A stretch of DNA of 64,000 bases, taken from Acidimicrobiia bacterium (GTDB taxonomy: Bacteria > Actinomycetota > Acidimicrobiia > Acidimicrobiales > Aldehydirespiratoraceae). The stretch lies in the NCBI GenBank assembly GCA_022819505.1, contig JAJEHD010000019.1, positions 310,001 through 374,000 on the forward strand, given 5' to 3'. This document shows, in pieces, positions 25,942-34,681 of this stretch. How positions within the stretch are numbered: the first letter of the stretch is position 1; every line of letters starts with the position of its first letter. Position numbers and translations under genes: made by a program. A model generated the notes under the pieces. It did no database searches. It was not told where the DNA came from and worked only from the letters and a program-made list of their open reading frames with translations.

Positions 25942-27639
25942 TCAGTGAGCCACCGAAACGTTGACGATGGCAGTCGTGCCGCCCCGAACTACCTTGACGG
26001 CACGCTCCAACGCCGGTTCAAGCTCATCGGGTGACTCAACGGCCTCGCCGTGCATGTCGAACGGCGCGGCCAGGCTGGACAGTTCCGGCTGGCTGGACAG
26101 GTCGACTCCCAGGAAGTCGCCCGTCTCTACCGCGGCGCCGTCGGGGTAGAAGCGCAGGTGGTTCAGCTTCATCGACCGGTACTGGTGGTTGTTAAAAACC
26201 ACGATGAGAAGCGGCAGACCCAGAGCCTTCGAGGCGTCCAGCGACGGCACGATCGGGTTGTACAGGAAGGCGCCGTCGCCGATTGTGACCGTGACGGGGC
26301 GGTCCCTGGCGGCCAGCTTGACGCCGAGCGCGACTGCGAGGCCCTGGCCCAGCCCTCCCTGGACGTAGAAGTACGAGTCGGGGGTCTGCCGGGCGAGGTG
26401 GCGCTTCACAAGCCGGCCGTGGGTGATGGTCTCGTCCACCACGACCGGATCGTCGGCTCCGAACAACTCGCGTAGGGCGCTGGCCAGCCGCACCGGATCA
26501 AGGCTCTCGCCCTGCACGGCCGTGCGTTCGGCCCGCAAGACCGCCTCCACCTCAGCGACCCGCAGCGATTCGGCCCACTGCCGGCGGGCCGACGCCGCCC
26601 GCCGATCGGACGCCTCACGACCGCGGGCGGCCAACTCGCGCAGCGTGGAGACCACGCCGCCCTCCAAGTAATGGGTGGCCTGGAACACCTGGTACACCAT
26701 GTAGGGCCGGTGCGGGGCCTCGTCAAGCACCACCACCTCGGCCGAGGCGGGCCGCCGGCTCGGTGGGTAGAACGGGGCCCGGCAGTTGACCAGGATGAAC
26801 AGGTCCGCGGTGTCCATCAGCGGACCGACGTCCTCGCCTGCGTGCAGGCGATGGGTGCGCGGGAAGTTGGCGCAGACGGCGGCGGCGGGCTCGATCACCG
26901 GAACGTCGAAGGCCTCCGCGAACTCGACCAGGGCCGCGAACCCGCCCGGGCTGCGGCCTGCGGTCTCGGTGACGATCACTGGCCGTTCGGCCGCAATGAT
27001 CAACTCCAGCACCCGCTCGACGTCGCCGGGCGCGCTGACCGTCGCTCCCGCAGGCACAGGCGAGGGCAACTCCGGGTGCTGCCAGGGCGACAGCAGAACC
27101 TCGATGGGCACGTTGAGGTAGACCGGCCCGGCCGGGGGCCGCGACGCCAATTCTGTTGCCCGGACCACCATCTGGTACAGCGTCGAGGGGCTTGCCGCCT
27201 GGTTCGACCATTTGACCCAGGGCGCGGCCAGACTGTGTGGCCCGCCCACCACCGACAGGTTGCGGTACCACTGGCCGCCGGGGTCGGGGCCCGGCCCGTC
27301 GCCGTGGGTGACCGACTCGGCGGAGGCGACCACCATGGGCACACCGGCGAGCAGCGCTCCGTGGATGGCGCAGGCCCCCTGCAGCAGACCCGCACCGGCA
27401 TGCAACAGCACACCCTGGGGCCGTCGTGTCATCAGGCCGTAGCCGGTGGCCATGCCGACCGCCACCGTCTCGTGGGTCAGATCGAAGTAGCCAGGGCTGC
27501 CTGTTCCGTCACGACGTCGGCGGGCCAGAGCCTCCCAGACCGGGGCCCACTCGGACCCGGGGGAGGAGAAGATGTAGTCGGCGCCGCTGGCTTGAAGTGC
27601 GGCGACGACCGCTTCACCGCCGTCGCCCGCCGCAGTCAT
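25942..27639 (-). CDS. thiamine-pyrophosphate-dependent enzyme (acetolactate synthase/benzoylformate decarboxylase-like)
   Basis: A 565-residue three-domain TPP enzyme. The catalytic Glu57 is in LTHETVAVGMA. A central Rossmann-like domain spans about 190-320. The PP domain contains GLGQGLAVALG and the Mg/TPP motif TIGDGAFLYNP...VVFNNHQY, where the GDG and the Asn pair are visible. I chose ATG 27639, seven bases after the amidohydrolase stop; a longer frame to 27747 runs inside that gene. It probably decarboxylates or ligates a 2-oxo acid. The family does not identify the substrate. Confidence 0.88.
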   Translation of the reverse strand: MTAAGDGGEAVVAALQASGADYIFSSPGSEWAPVWEALARRRRDGTGSPGYFDLTHETVAVGMATGYGLMTRRPQGVLLHAGAGLLQGACAIHGALLAGVPMVVASAESVTHGDGPGPDPGGQWYRNLSVVGGPHSLAAPWVKWSNQAASPSTLYQMVVRATELASRPPAGPVYLNVPIEVLLSPWQHPELPSPVPAGATVSAPGDVERVLELIIAAERPVIVTETAGRSPGGFAALVEFAEAFDVPVIEPAAAVCANFPRTHRLHAGEDVGPLMDTADLFILVNCRAPFYPPSRRPASAEVVVLDEAPHRPYMVYQVFQATHYLEGGVVSTLRELAARGREASDRRAASARRQWAESLRVAEVEAVLRAERTAVQGESLDPVRLASALRELFGADDPVVVDETITHGRLVKRHLARQTPDSYFYVQGGLGQGLAVALGVKLAARDRPVTVTIGDGAFLYNPIVPSLDASKALGLPLLIVVFNNHQYRSMKLNHLRFYPDGAAVETGDFLGVDLSSQPELSSLAAPFDMHGEAVESPDELEPALERAVKVVRGGTTAIVNVSVAH

Positions 27640-27646
27640 GGCAGTG

Positions 27647-28507
27647 CTAGTTGGTGACGGGCCAGCCCAGGCACTCGCTGATTCCCCGGCCCATGATCCA
27701 CTCGAGTTCGGTGGGCGTGAACGCGAAGTGCTTGGTGAACTGCTCAATGGTGTCGGTATAAGTCAGGCCGTGGCCCATGAGTCGGGTTATGTCAGTCCCC
27801 CAGAAGCAGCGCTCGGGACCCATCCTGTCGACCATCTCCCGCACGTACTTCTCGATGTTGAGGTTGGGGAACGGATGGGTCGAGTATCCCGGCAGCGCCG
27901 AGACCTTGACGTAGATGTTGGGCCGCGCGTAGAGGTCGGCGGTCTCCTGCACCCAGTAGCCGATGGAGTCATCGACGCAGCGGGCCATGATCCCCATGTG
28001 GTCGATGATGATCTTCAGCCCCGGATGCTTGTCCGCGATAGCTCCCAACTCGGCCTTCCAGATCGGCGCGTGGACCATGGTGGGCAGGCCCAGTTCCTCG
28101 GCCACGGGCCAGTACCAGTCGTTGGTCCCGTCGATCATCCAGTTGCGGTCCTGGGGCCGGTGGAAGGTCAGCCGCGTGCCTTTGACGAAGGGATTGTCGA
28201 CGAACTCCGCCATCAGCTTGGTTCCCGCGGCCTCGTCGTTCTGGGGCACGCGGGCCATGATTCCGAAGCGGTCGGGATGGGCTTCGCAGGCTTCCAGGGA
28301 GTAGTCGATGCGGTTGCCCTCCCAGCTGGGGGGCACCAACAACACCCGGTCCACGCCAGCCTCGTCCATCAGCTCCAGACATTCCTGGTAGGAGAAGGCC
28401 TCCTCGCGGTGGCCGTTGAGGCGGATCCGCTCGCGAGCGCCGGGCACCCAGGGGCGGTCGGGTGACTCCTCCAGCCAGATGTGCACCTGAGAGTCAACGA
28501 TGAACAT
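27647..28507 (-). CDS. amidohydrolase-family (ACMSD-like) hydrolase/decarboxylase
   Basis: A 286-residue TIM-barrel amidohydrolase_2 protein. It opens VDSQVHIW, so the first His of the usual HxH is Gln and only one His remains. Further metal or catalytic positions are MVHAPIWK, IIDHMGIMAR and FWGTDITR. The family includes ACMS decarboxylase, gamma-resorcylate decarboxylase, 4-oxalomesaconate hydratase and lactonases such as LigI. In a ring-cleavage island, lactone hydrolysis or decarboxylation of a cleavage product is likely. It starts the amidohydrolase-TPP-Ldh-MBL gene run. Confidence 0.82.
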   Translation of the reverse strand: MFIVDSQVHIWLEESPDRPWVPGARERIRLNGHREEAFSYQECLELMDEAGVDRVLLVPPSWEGNRIDYSLEACEAHPDRFGIMARVPQNDEAAGTKLMAEFVDNPFVKGTRLTFHRPQDRNWMIDGTNDWYWPVAEELGLPTMVHAPIWKAELGAIADKHPGLKIIIDHMGIMARCVDDSIGYWVQETADLYARPNIYVKVSALPGYSTHPFPNLNIEKYVREMVDRMGPERCFWGTDITRLMGHGLTYTDTIEQFTKHFAFTPTELEWIMGRGISECLGWPVTN

Positions 28508-28623
28508 GCGCGGTCCTTGGGAGAACTAGATGTCTCTTGTTGGGCACAACCCTAGGAGGCGAGCGCCGGGCCTAGTACCCCCATGAACGAAACCACAGGT
28601 TGCACAGAACGCAGGACTCCAGC

Positions 28624-29670
28624 TCACAGCTCGTTGCCCCAGAACATGCGGGCCAGGGTCTCGACATGCACCAGCTTCCGCCACTGGTCCACGGCACTGA
28701 CTAGAGGCTGGGTGGCGGCGTCGGCAAAGCCACGGTTGGGGCTGAGCGCCATGTCGTCCTCGTTGCGTAGGGCCGCGGCCGCGTCGAGCCTGGCGAGAGC
28801 GGTGTCTGTGTCCTCCAAGCCCGCGTTGGTTGCGTCGAGCACCCCCAGGCAGGCGTCGCGCTCGGCGGGGATCGCCTTCAACAGCTCGAATTCCGCCGAA
28901 GACCCGGTGTGGTAGGGAATCACCCAGCGGTCCACCGGTACGGAACTGAACAGCTTCTCGGCTGCCCGGTTGTCGATCTCAGCTCCCAATTCTATAGCGG
29001 GACAGATTCCTATCGCCGCGCCTTGGGGCTTGTCGTGCCCGGACACCGCGGCAGTGTCGACTGCGATGGCCTCGTCAAGGGACAGTCGCGGTGGCCGCGA
29101 CGCTCCCGGTGACAGCCAGCCGGCCAGTCGATGGTTGTCGATCTGGATGAGGCGCACACCCGCAGCGAGGAGCTGCTGAATCTCTTCGTGCATGATCGCG
29201 GCGAGTGCTTCGCCCAAAGCGGGGGCGCTCCCCCAGGCGGCACTCGACGCATCGTCATCCCAGAGGTGCCCCGACATCGCCGAGGGCGCCGGTAGGTTCA
29301 CTTTCGCTGGAGTTCGGGTAACGGCCTTCAGGCTCTCGACAACATCGACGGCCAGGCTGCGGCAGGCACTGAGGGCTCTGGTGGTAGCGATCCAGCGCTG
29401 GCCGCGGTGGGTGTCCCGTAACTCCAGCCCGTCCAGAGCGTCCACCGCAACGCTGAAGGGATCGCTTCGCCGGAAGTGTCCGTCGGTCACCACCGACAGG
29501 TTCAGGTTGCGCTGCTGGCGGGCCGCTTCCGCGATGCAACCGTCTTCGAGGTCCCGGAGCTCCCCATCGGATACCTCCCCTGAGGCGTTCCGGGCTCTCG
29601 CGTCCAGCAGTTCGGTCGGCCGCACGAGGCTTCCGTGGTGGTCGATCCGGTACTTGAAGGCATCAGCCAC
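28624..29670 (-). CDS. MetE C-terminal-like (cobalamin-independent methionine synthase family) protein
   Basis: A 348-residue single-barrel homologue of the MetE catalytic domain, with DHHGSLVRP near the start and the VVTDGHFRR segment. Two of the expected zinc ligands are missing. The His of the HxC motif is Gly221 (Cys223 is kept), and the late Cys of SP-x-CG is Arg313 in SPNRG. True methyl transfer to a thiol is therefore doubtful; it may bind a folate or catalyse different chemistry. The GTG at 29670 is preceded by AGGAGG six bases away; an upstream GTG at 29685 overlaps that site. Confidence 0.78.
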   Translation of the reverse strand: MADAFKYRIDHHGSLVRPTELLDARARNASGEVSDGELRDLEDGCIAEAARQQRNLNLSVVTDGHFRRSDPFSVAVDALDGLELRDTHRGQRWIATTRALSACRSLAVDVVESLKAVTRTPAKVNLPAPSAMSGHLWDDDASSAAWGSAPALGEALAAIMHEEIQQLLAAGVRLIQIDNHRLAGWLSPGASRPPRLSLDEAIAVDTAAVSGHDKPQGAAIGICPAIELGAEIDNRAAEKLFSSVPVDRWVIPYHTGSSAEFELLKAIPAERDACLGVLDATNAGLEDTDTALARLDAAAALRNEDDMALSPNRGFADAATQPLVSAVDQWRKLVHVETLARMFWGNEL

Positions 29671-29703
29671 GATGGGCCTCCTCACTCGGCGTAAGTCTCT
29701 TGC

Positions 29704-30153
29704 TCATTGGCCCGCCGGCTTGCCCCAGGCCGGGAAGTCAAGGTCGTATCCCAGCGCACCGAGCACGTGGTCGCAGACCTCCTGATCCTCAGGTCCGGTC
29801 CCTCCCGAGATGCCCAGGCCACCCAGGATCACACCGTCGCGCTTGATGGTCATGCCGCCCTCGGCGGCCACGATCGGGTAGTTCGACAGGCTGGACAGCT
29901 GCGAGAAGAAGGTCGGGCTGCTGTCGGCCCACTGCTTGAGCATCTTCGAGGGTCGCTGCATGACCGCCGCGGTGTGGGCCTTGGTGACCGCGATGCTGGG
30001 AGTCAGTGGTCGGGCACCGTCGGATCGCTTCACCAGCAGCATGAAGCCGCCGGGGTCCACGATGGCGACGCTGAACGCCTTGCCGAGCTGCGCGCCCCGT
30101 TCGAGCGCGGCCTCGGCCAGCTCCTCCGCCTCGGCCATGGTTAGGGTCATCAT
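29704..30153 (-). CDS. GlcG/HbpS family (DUF336) protein
   Basis: A 149-residue protein of the GlcG/HbpS family, with VAIVDPGGFMLLVKRSDGA, SIAVTKAHTAA and GGMTIKRDGVILGGLGISGG. Family members are small haem- or cobalamin-binding or accessory proteins found beside glycolate oxidase and many catabolic operons; a firm biochemical role is lacking. It overlaps the alpha/beta hydrolase gene by an ATGA. It lies far from glcDEF, so it belongs to this operon rather than to glycolate oxidation. Confidence 0.87.
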   Translation of the reverse strand: MMTLTMAEAEELAEAALERGAQLGKAFSVAIVDPGGFMLLVKRSDGARPLTPSIAVTKAHTAAVMQRPSKMLKQWADSSPTFFSQLSSLSNYPIVAAEGGMTIKRDGVILGGLGISGGTGPEDQEVCDHVLGALGYDLDFPAWGKPAGQ

Positions 30154-30935
30154 GCTGCTGCCTCCTTGCTCGTAAGCGCGTCCCGCAATCGGGCCACGGC
30201 TCTGTTGAATACCTCGGGCATCTCCCAGTACATCGAGTGGGGTGCGTCCTCGATGACTTCAAGCGTCGAACCCGGAAGAAGTTCGTGTGCCCGCTTCACG
30301 GTCTCGACGCTGAGCACCACGTCGTTCTCAGCGGCCAGGAACGCCACGAACAGTGAGGAGGCCTCGATCTCGTCGATGGTGGGGCCTCCCCCCGACAGGT
30401 TCCTGAGGTCGGCCATAGTGGCCACGTTGAAGGTGCCGATCTGGCGGAACAGGAACACCCGGTCCGGGTGTTGCTGCTGGAAGCGGCTGCTCATCAGACG
30501 GTCGATCACCGGCAGCTTGACCGCCTCGGCCCTGTCGGCGGCTACGAGCGCGCCCAGCTCGGGGTGGTCCAGGCCGCCCAGCGAATGGGCCAGGACAACG
30601 CCGCCGATCCGGTCGGGCCGGCGGATCCCGGCCTTGAGAGCAGCCGATGCGCCGATCGACTGGCCGACGGCCAGCACGTCGTCGAGGCCGGCGTCGTCGA
30701 GCACCGCGATCAGGTCCTCGGGAAAGTCCCTGGAGTCGAACTCGGCCATCGAGGAATCGGACTTGCCGAAACCTCGCAGGTCGAGCGTCACCACGGTGTA
30801 CGCATCCTGGAGGGCGGCGACCTGCTGCCACCAGACCGCGTGGTTGCCTCCCGCGCCGTGCACGAACATGATCGCCGGCCCGGAGCCATGGACCTCGTAG
30901 TAGACCTCGATGCCGTCAGAAGACGCGAATGGCAT
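30150..30935 (-). CDS. alpha/beta hydrolase (C-C bond hydrolase candidate)
   Basis: A 261-residue hydrolase with oxyanion motif HGAGG at 26-30, nucleophile Ser93 in GQSIG and the catalytic His in EDAPHSMYWE. The acid is probably the Asp in AENDVVL. It is of the MhpC/BphD/haloperoxidase-like class, which in meta-cleavage pathways hydrolyses the ring-fission product. Its operon contains an extradiol dioxygenase and a FAH hydrolase, which supports that role by context. It has no signal peptide. Confidence 0.88.
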   Translation of the reverse strand: MPFASSDGIEVYYEVHGSGPAIMFVHGAGGNHAVWWQQVAALQDAYTVVTLDLRGFGKSDSSMAEFDSRDFPEDLIAVLDDAGLDDVLAVGQSIGASAALKAGIRRPDRIGGVVLAHSLGGLDHPELGALVAADRAEAVKLPVIDRLMSSRFQQQHPDRVFLFRQIGTFNVATMADLRNLSGGGPTIDEIEASSLFVAFLAAENDVVLSVETVKRAHELLPGSTLEVIEDAPHSMYWEMPEVFNRAVARLRDALTSKEAAA

Positions 30936-30974
30936 GGCTAGTCCCTAGGGTCTCGCTCTCGTAACTGGCCGAGT

Positions 30975-31346
30975 TCACTCCGGGCGGAGGCCGTGGTAGA
31001 CGATCTCGATCATGGTGTTGTCGGGATCGTGGATGTAGCAGAACTTCGACTGGTTCTCGGGCCGCTCCCTGGTGCGGGTGTGACGGACGCCGAGCTCGTC
31101 GAGATGGGCCATGAAGTCGTCCCAGTCGTCGACCTCCATGGCGAAGTGCATGGGCGCCATGCGGCGCATCTCCTCCATCGGCGTGAAGTGGAGGTCGAAG
31201 TTGCCCCGGGTCATGAGCAGCACCCTGGTGTTGCTCTTAGGGGTGACCGACCTCATGCCGAATACCTTCTCGTACCAGTCCCGGGTTCGGTCGAGGTCGG
31301 TGCTGGGGAAGTTCACATGGTGGATGTAGAGAGGCTCCTTGCTCAT
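30975..31346 (-). CDS. VOC family protein (glyoxalase/dioxygenase fold)
   Basis: A 123-residue single vicinal-oxygen-chelate unit. Metal-type positions are His in IHHVNFP (near 9-10), His in LHFTPME or MHFAMEV and Glu in TMIEIVYH at the end. Such small units act as lyases, isomerases or subunits. The start overlaps the FAH gene stop by four bases. It may process a product of the larger extradiol dioxygenase encoded 2 kb upstream in the same operon. Confidence 0.82.
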   Translation of the reverse strand: MSKEPLYIHHVNFPSTDLDRTRDWYEKVFGMRSVTPKSNTRVLLMTRGNFDLHFTPMEEMRRMAPMHFAMEVDDWDDFMAHLDELGVRHTRTRERPENQSKFCYIHDPDNTMIEIVYHGLRPE

Positions 31347-32143
31347 TCGGGGCTCCTTTCAGGTTCGCGATTGTCGCGGCGCACCGGGTTGGAGAGAACT
31401 CCGATGCCGGTGACCTCTACCTCGACGGTGTCGCCCGGCGCGATCTGGCAGTTCGAGTCGGCGCCCATCCACAGCACGTCGCCGGGAAAGAACGTGATGT
31501 AGCGGGACGCCTCGACGATGAAGTCCCAGGGGTCGAACACCATGTCTCCGGTCGGGAACTTGGCGCCGACCTCGCCGTTGACCCTTACGGTGGTGGTCTG
31601 GGCCATGGGATCGACGTCGGTGGTGATCCACGGGCCCATGGGCTTGAACGTGTCGCTGTTCTTGCTGCGCCAGAAGGTGCGGTCGGCGTGCTGCCACTCC
31701 CGGGCACTCACGTCGTTGCCGATGGTCCAGCCGAAGACCGACTCCTGGGCCTCGGCTCGCGACGCGTTGCGCACCCGCCGCCCCACGACGGCCACTACCT
31801 CGCCCTCCGCCTCGAAGCGGCCGGTCATGTCGGGCGGCACCCGTATGGCCTCGCCGTGCCCGATCAGCGCGTTGTTGGCCCGGTAGCCGACCTCGGGACG
31901 CTCGGGCACGGCCACCTCGCGGCCGGTGGCCCGGGCGTGGTCGATGTGGCCCCGGTAGTTCAGGCCGACCGCGTAGAACACAAAGGGCACGACAGGCGGC
32001 AGGAAGGCGGCTTCTGTGATGGGCCTGGAAGACTCAACGGCCGGATCACCGTCCAACGGCGACCCGGCCAACAGATGGACAACCTCGTCGTCCATGCGGG
32101 CCCAGCGTGGCTCGCCATCGACGGACACCCTTCCATACCGCAT
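31343..32143 (-). CDS. fumarylacetoacetate hydrolase family protein
   Basis: A 266-residue FAH-fold enzyme. Metal-binding acids are in RFEAEGEVVAVVGRR (Glu113, Glu115) and GNDVSAR (142-148, Asp144), with SKNSDTFKPMGPW completing the pocket. Family members hydrolyse fumarylpyruvate-type diketones or act as 2-hydroxypentadienoate hydratase or oxalocrotonate decarboxylase. In this operon a late meta-cleavage step is the natural assignment. It lies five bases after the aldehyde dehydrogenase gene. Confidence 0.9.
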   Translation of the reverse strand: MRYGRVSVDGEPRWARMDDEVVHLLAGSPLDGDPAVESSRPITEAAFLPPVVPFVFYAVGLNYRGHIDHARATGREVAVPERPEVGYRANNALIGHGEAIRVPPDMTGRFEAEGEVVAVVGRRVRNASRAEAQESVFGWTIGNDVSAREWQHADRTFWRSKNSDTFKPMGPWITTDVDPMAQTTTVRVNGEVGAKFPTGDMVFDPWDFIVEASRYITFFPGDVLWMGADSNCQIAPGDTVEVEVTGIGVLSNPVRRDNREPERSPE

Positions 32144-32148
32144 GGCCG

Positions 32149-33618
32149 TCAGTCGCCCAGCAGGTGGACGACGCGCTTGGTGGCCATGTAGGCGTCGAGC
32201 CCCTCCGGGCCACCCTCCCGGCCGTACCCGCTGTCCTTGACCCCGCCCGAGGGTGCCTCGTGGATCGACCCGCCGCAGTGGTTGATCGACAGGATCCCGG
32301 CCTCGAAGCCCTGAACCAGCCGCTCGGCGGTGCTCGCCGATTCGGTGAAGCCGTAGGCGGCCAGCCCGTAGGGAAGCGAGTTGGCCATTGTGACCGCATC
32401 GTCGAGGTCCGCGAACGGCACCACCGGCGCCACCGGACCGAACGGCTCGGTGATCATCATTTCCGACTCCAGAGACACTTCCGTGAGCACGGTGGGTGCG
32501 AAGAAGTAGCCGGGGCGATCTAGGCGGCGACCGCCGCAGCGGATGGTGGCTCCCCGCTCGACGGCATCGGTCACGAAGTGCTCCATGGCCACCAGGCGTC
32601 GGGGATTGGCGAGGGGACCCATCTTGGTGCCCTCGACGAGGCCGTCGCCGACCGGCACGGCCTCCGACGCATCGACCAGTTCGTCAACGAAGGCGTCATG
32701 GAGGCTCTCGTGCACGAAGAACCGGCTGGGGGACGTGCACACCTGGCCCGCGTTGACGTATTTGGCCGCGGCCGACCGGCGGGCCGCCACGCGTGGGTCG
32801 GCGTCCGCGCAGACAATGACCGGCGCGTGACCCCCAAGCTCCATCAAGGCCGGCTTCATCTCCGCACCGGCCGCAGCCGCCAGCAGCTTGCCCACCGGAA
32901 CAGAGCCGGTAAAGGCCACCAGCCGGATGTCCGGCGCGGGAATCAGATGGGAGGAGACCTCAGGCGGGTCCCCGAAGACGAGGTTGAGCACATCCGGGGG
33001 CAGCCCGGCGTCCTCGAAGCACTGCACGATCTCGCAGGCGGTGCCCGGCGTCTCCTCGGACGCCTTGATCACGATCGAGCATCCTGCGGACAACGCGGCC
33101 GAGATCTTGCGCATCGGCCCGCCCGCGGGGAAGTTCCACGGCGTGAAGGCAGCCACCGGCCCGATGGGCTCGCGCCTCACGGTGACCACCCGGTCGGCTG
33201 CGCTGGGGATGATGCGGCCGTAGGCCCGGCGGGCGTCGTCGGCGTGCCACCGCAGAGACGCGGCCACCCGGCTAACCTCGCCACGGGCCTCGCCTAGGGG
33301 CTTGCCCTCCTCGAGGGTCATCACCCGGCCGATGTCGGCACTCCGCTCCACCAGCAGGTCCGAGGCCCGGTAGAGGATCTGGGTCCGCTCGGCCACCGGG
33401 GTGCCGCTCCACATCCGGAAGCCGCGGACGGCCGCCTCGACCGCGTCGTCGAGATCGGCGGTCGAAGCCAGCGGCACCTCGCCCAAGACCTCCTCGGTGG
33501 CCGGATTGGTGATCGGCCAGGTCCGGCCCGACGTCCCGTCTGTCCACTTTCCGCCGATGTGCATCTGCACATGCGGGTAGCCGGAGCCGGAAGGCGCGGG
33601 CCGCGCCAGCGAGGTCAT
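32149..33618 (-). CDS. aldehyde dehydrogenase (semialdehyde type)
   Basis: A 489-residue NAD(P)-dependent enzyme with general base Glu260 in LMELGGHAP, nucleophile Cys294 in NAGQVCTSPSR, and cofactor segments FTPWNFPAG and AFTGSVPVG. The closest flavour is the succinate-semialdehyde or hydroxymuconic-semialdehyde group. Given the extradiol dioxygenase directly upstream (ATGA overlap), oxidation of a muconic semialdehyde is a good guess. It has a Gly/Pro-rich N-terminal tail of about 18 residues. Confidence 0.9.
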   Translation of the reverse strand: MTSLARPAPSGSGYPHVQMHIGGKWTDGTSGRTWPITNPATEEVLGEVPLASTADLDDAVEAAVRGFRMWSGTPVAERTQILYRASDLLVERSADIGRVMTLEEGKPLGEARGEVSRVAASLRWHADDARRAYGRIIPSAADRVVTVRREPIGPVAAFTPWNFPAGGPMRKISAALSAGCSIVIKASEETPGTACEIVQCFEDAGLPPDVLNLVFGDPPEVSSHLIPAPDIRLVAFTGSVPVGKLLAAAAGAEMKPALMELGGHAPVIVCADADPRVAARRSAAAKYVNAGQVCTSPSRFFVHESLHDAFVDELVDASEAVPVGDGLVEGTKMGPLANPRRLVAMEHFVTDAVERGATIRCGGRRLDRPGYFFAPTVLTEVSLESEMMITEPFGPVAPVVPFADLDDAVTMANSLPYGLAAYGFTESASTAERLVQGFEAGILSINHCGGSIHEAPSGGVKDSGYGREGGPEGLDAYMATKRVVHLLGD

Positions 33619-34541
33619 GCGCGTTTCTCGCTCTCGGCGGTGTCCCGGTTGGCCCGCAGCGTCCAGATGTGATGTCCCGGTGAGGTCTCATGAACCCGCA
33701 CGCCATAGCTGTCGTCGACGCGGTCCATGTCGGCGGCCAGTTCCACCCTGCCCCCGCACGGTGCGTGGAAGAACCGGAAGATGTTCGAGCCGATGACGTG
33801 GCGGCCCAGCCTGCGGGTCTCGGTCCAACCCTGATCGATCATGTGGTTTCCGCCCTCTACGACATCGTCGAAGGACGCCACCTCGTAGGACACGTGATTG
33901 ATGCCTGCGGCGTCGGGGCGGTGCGACAGCAGGAGGTTGTGCTGATCGGCGTCACCCTCGCAGCGCATGAACGTGCCCATGGGCTTGACGATGTCGGTCG
34001 GGATGAATCCGAGGCGGTCCACGTAGAACGCCACCGCCTCATCCGCGCCGGCCTTGGGGATGTTCAAGGCCACATGGCACATCCGGATCGGCTTCACCGG
34101 TCCGACAGAAGTAATAGAAGCGTTCAGGCGGCCCACCGAGCCCCAGCGGTTGGCCGGCGCGATCTCTCTGATCTCCGGTTCCACCGTGGCTGTCACGGTC
34201 AAGCCCAGCCCGAACCCGGTCTGGTCGACGCTGCGGAGCACACCGTCATCCCCAACATCGACATCACGGTCGGCGGCCACCGCACCCGCCAGCCGATCGA
34301 GTTCGTCGGCGGTGTCCACTCCCCACACAACCTCACGCACAGTGGGTCCTGCTTCAACCGGAGGCTGCAGGAAGTCGTCAGGGTCGATCTGCAACTGGAG
34401 GGTCTGGCCGGCCAGTGTGGCGAACTCGGCGGTGCTCTCGTCAACGTGCGACACGGTCAGCCCGAAGTCGGTGAAGAAGCGCACGCATGTGTCGAGGTCA
34501 TCGACGCTGTAGGTCACCGATTCGATGCACTGAATGCCCAC
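33615..34541 (-). CDS. extradiol ring-cleavage dioxygenase (type I, two-domain VOC)
   Basis: A 308-residue, two-domain catechol 2,3-dioxygenase-like protein. The C-terminal domain holds the iron site: His156 (RMCHVALNI), His216 (GINHVSYEV) and Glu267 (GGRVELAAD), the 2-His-1-carboxylate facial triad. The N-terminal domain (1-120) is the degenerate structural repeat. It should cleave a catechol or gallate-like ring next to the hydroxyl pair. It heads the leftward operon of ALDH, FAH, VOC, hydrolase, GlcG-like and MetE-like genes. The 140-base gap to lysR must contain its promoter. Confidence 0.9.
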   Translation of the reverse strand: MGIQCIESVTYSVDDLDTCVRFFTDFGLTVSHVDESTAEFATLAGQTLQLQIDPDDFLQPPVEAGPTVREVVWGVDTADELDRLAGAVAADRDVDVGDDGVLRSVDQTGFGLGLTVTATVEPEIREIAPANRWGSVGRLNASITSVGPVKPIRMCHVALNIPKAGADEAVAFYVDRLGFIPTDIVKPMGTFMRCEGDADQHNLLLSHRPDAAGINHVSYEVASFDDVVEGGNHMIDQGWTETRRLGRHVIGSNIFRFFHAPCGGRVELAADMDRVDDSYGVRVHETSPGHHIWTLRANRDTAESEKRA

Positions 34542-34681
34542 GGCGGTTGTCCTTCACGATCGTCTGGGAGGACTGCGGCCCGCTATCAGCGTAAGAAGCC
34601 GGGCGGCTACCTTCAATGCCACGAGTGATCGGATCGCCCACGCCTAGGTTGCGGAACACACACACCCGTCTCGGGCAGGAG

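Noticed and set aside
29704..30153. Assigning the GlcG-like gene to the glycolate oxidase operon
   Set aside because: It lies nearly 19 kb from glcDEF and is coupled to the alpha/beta hydrolase gene.
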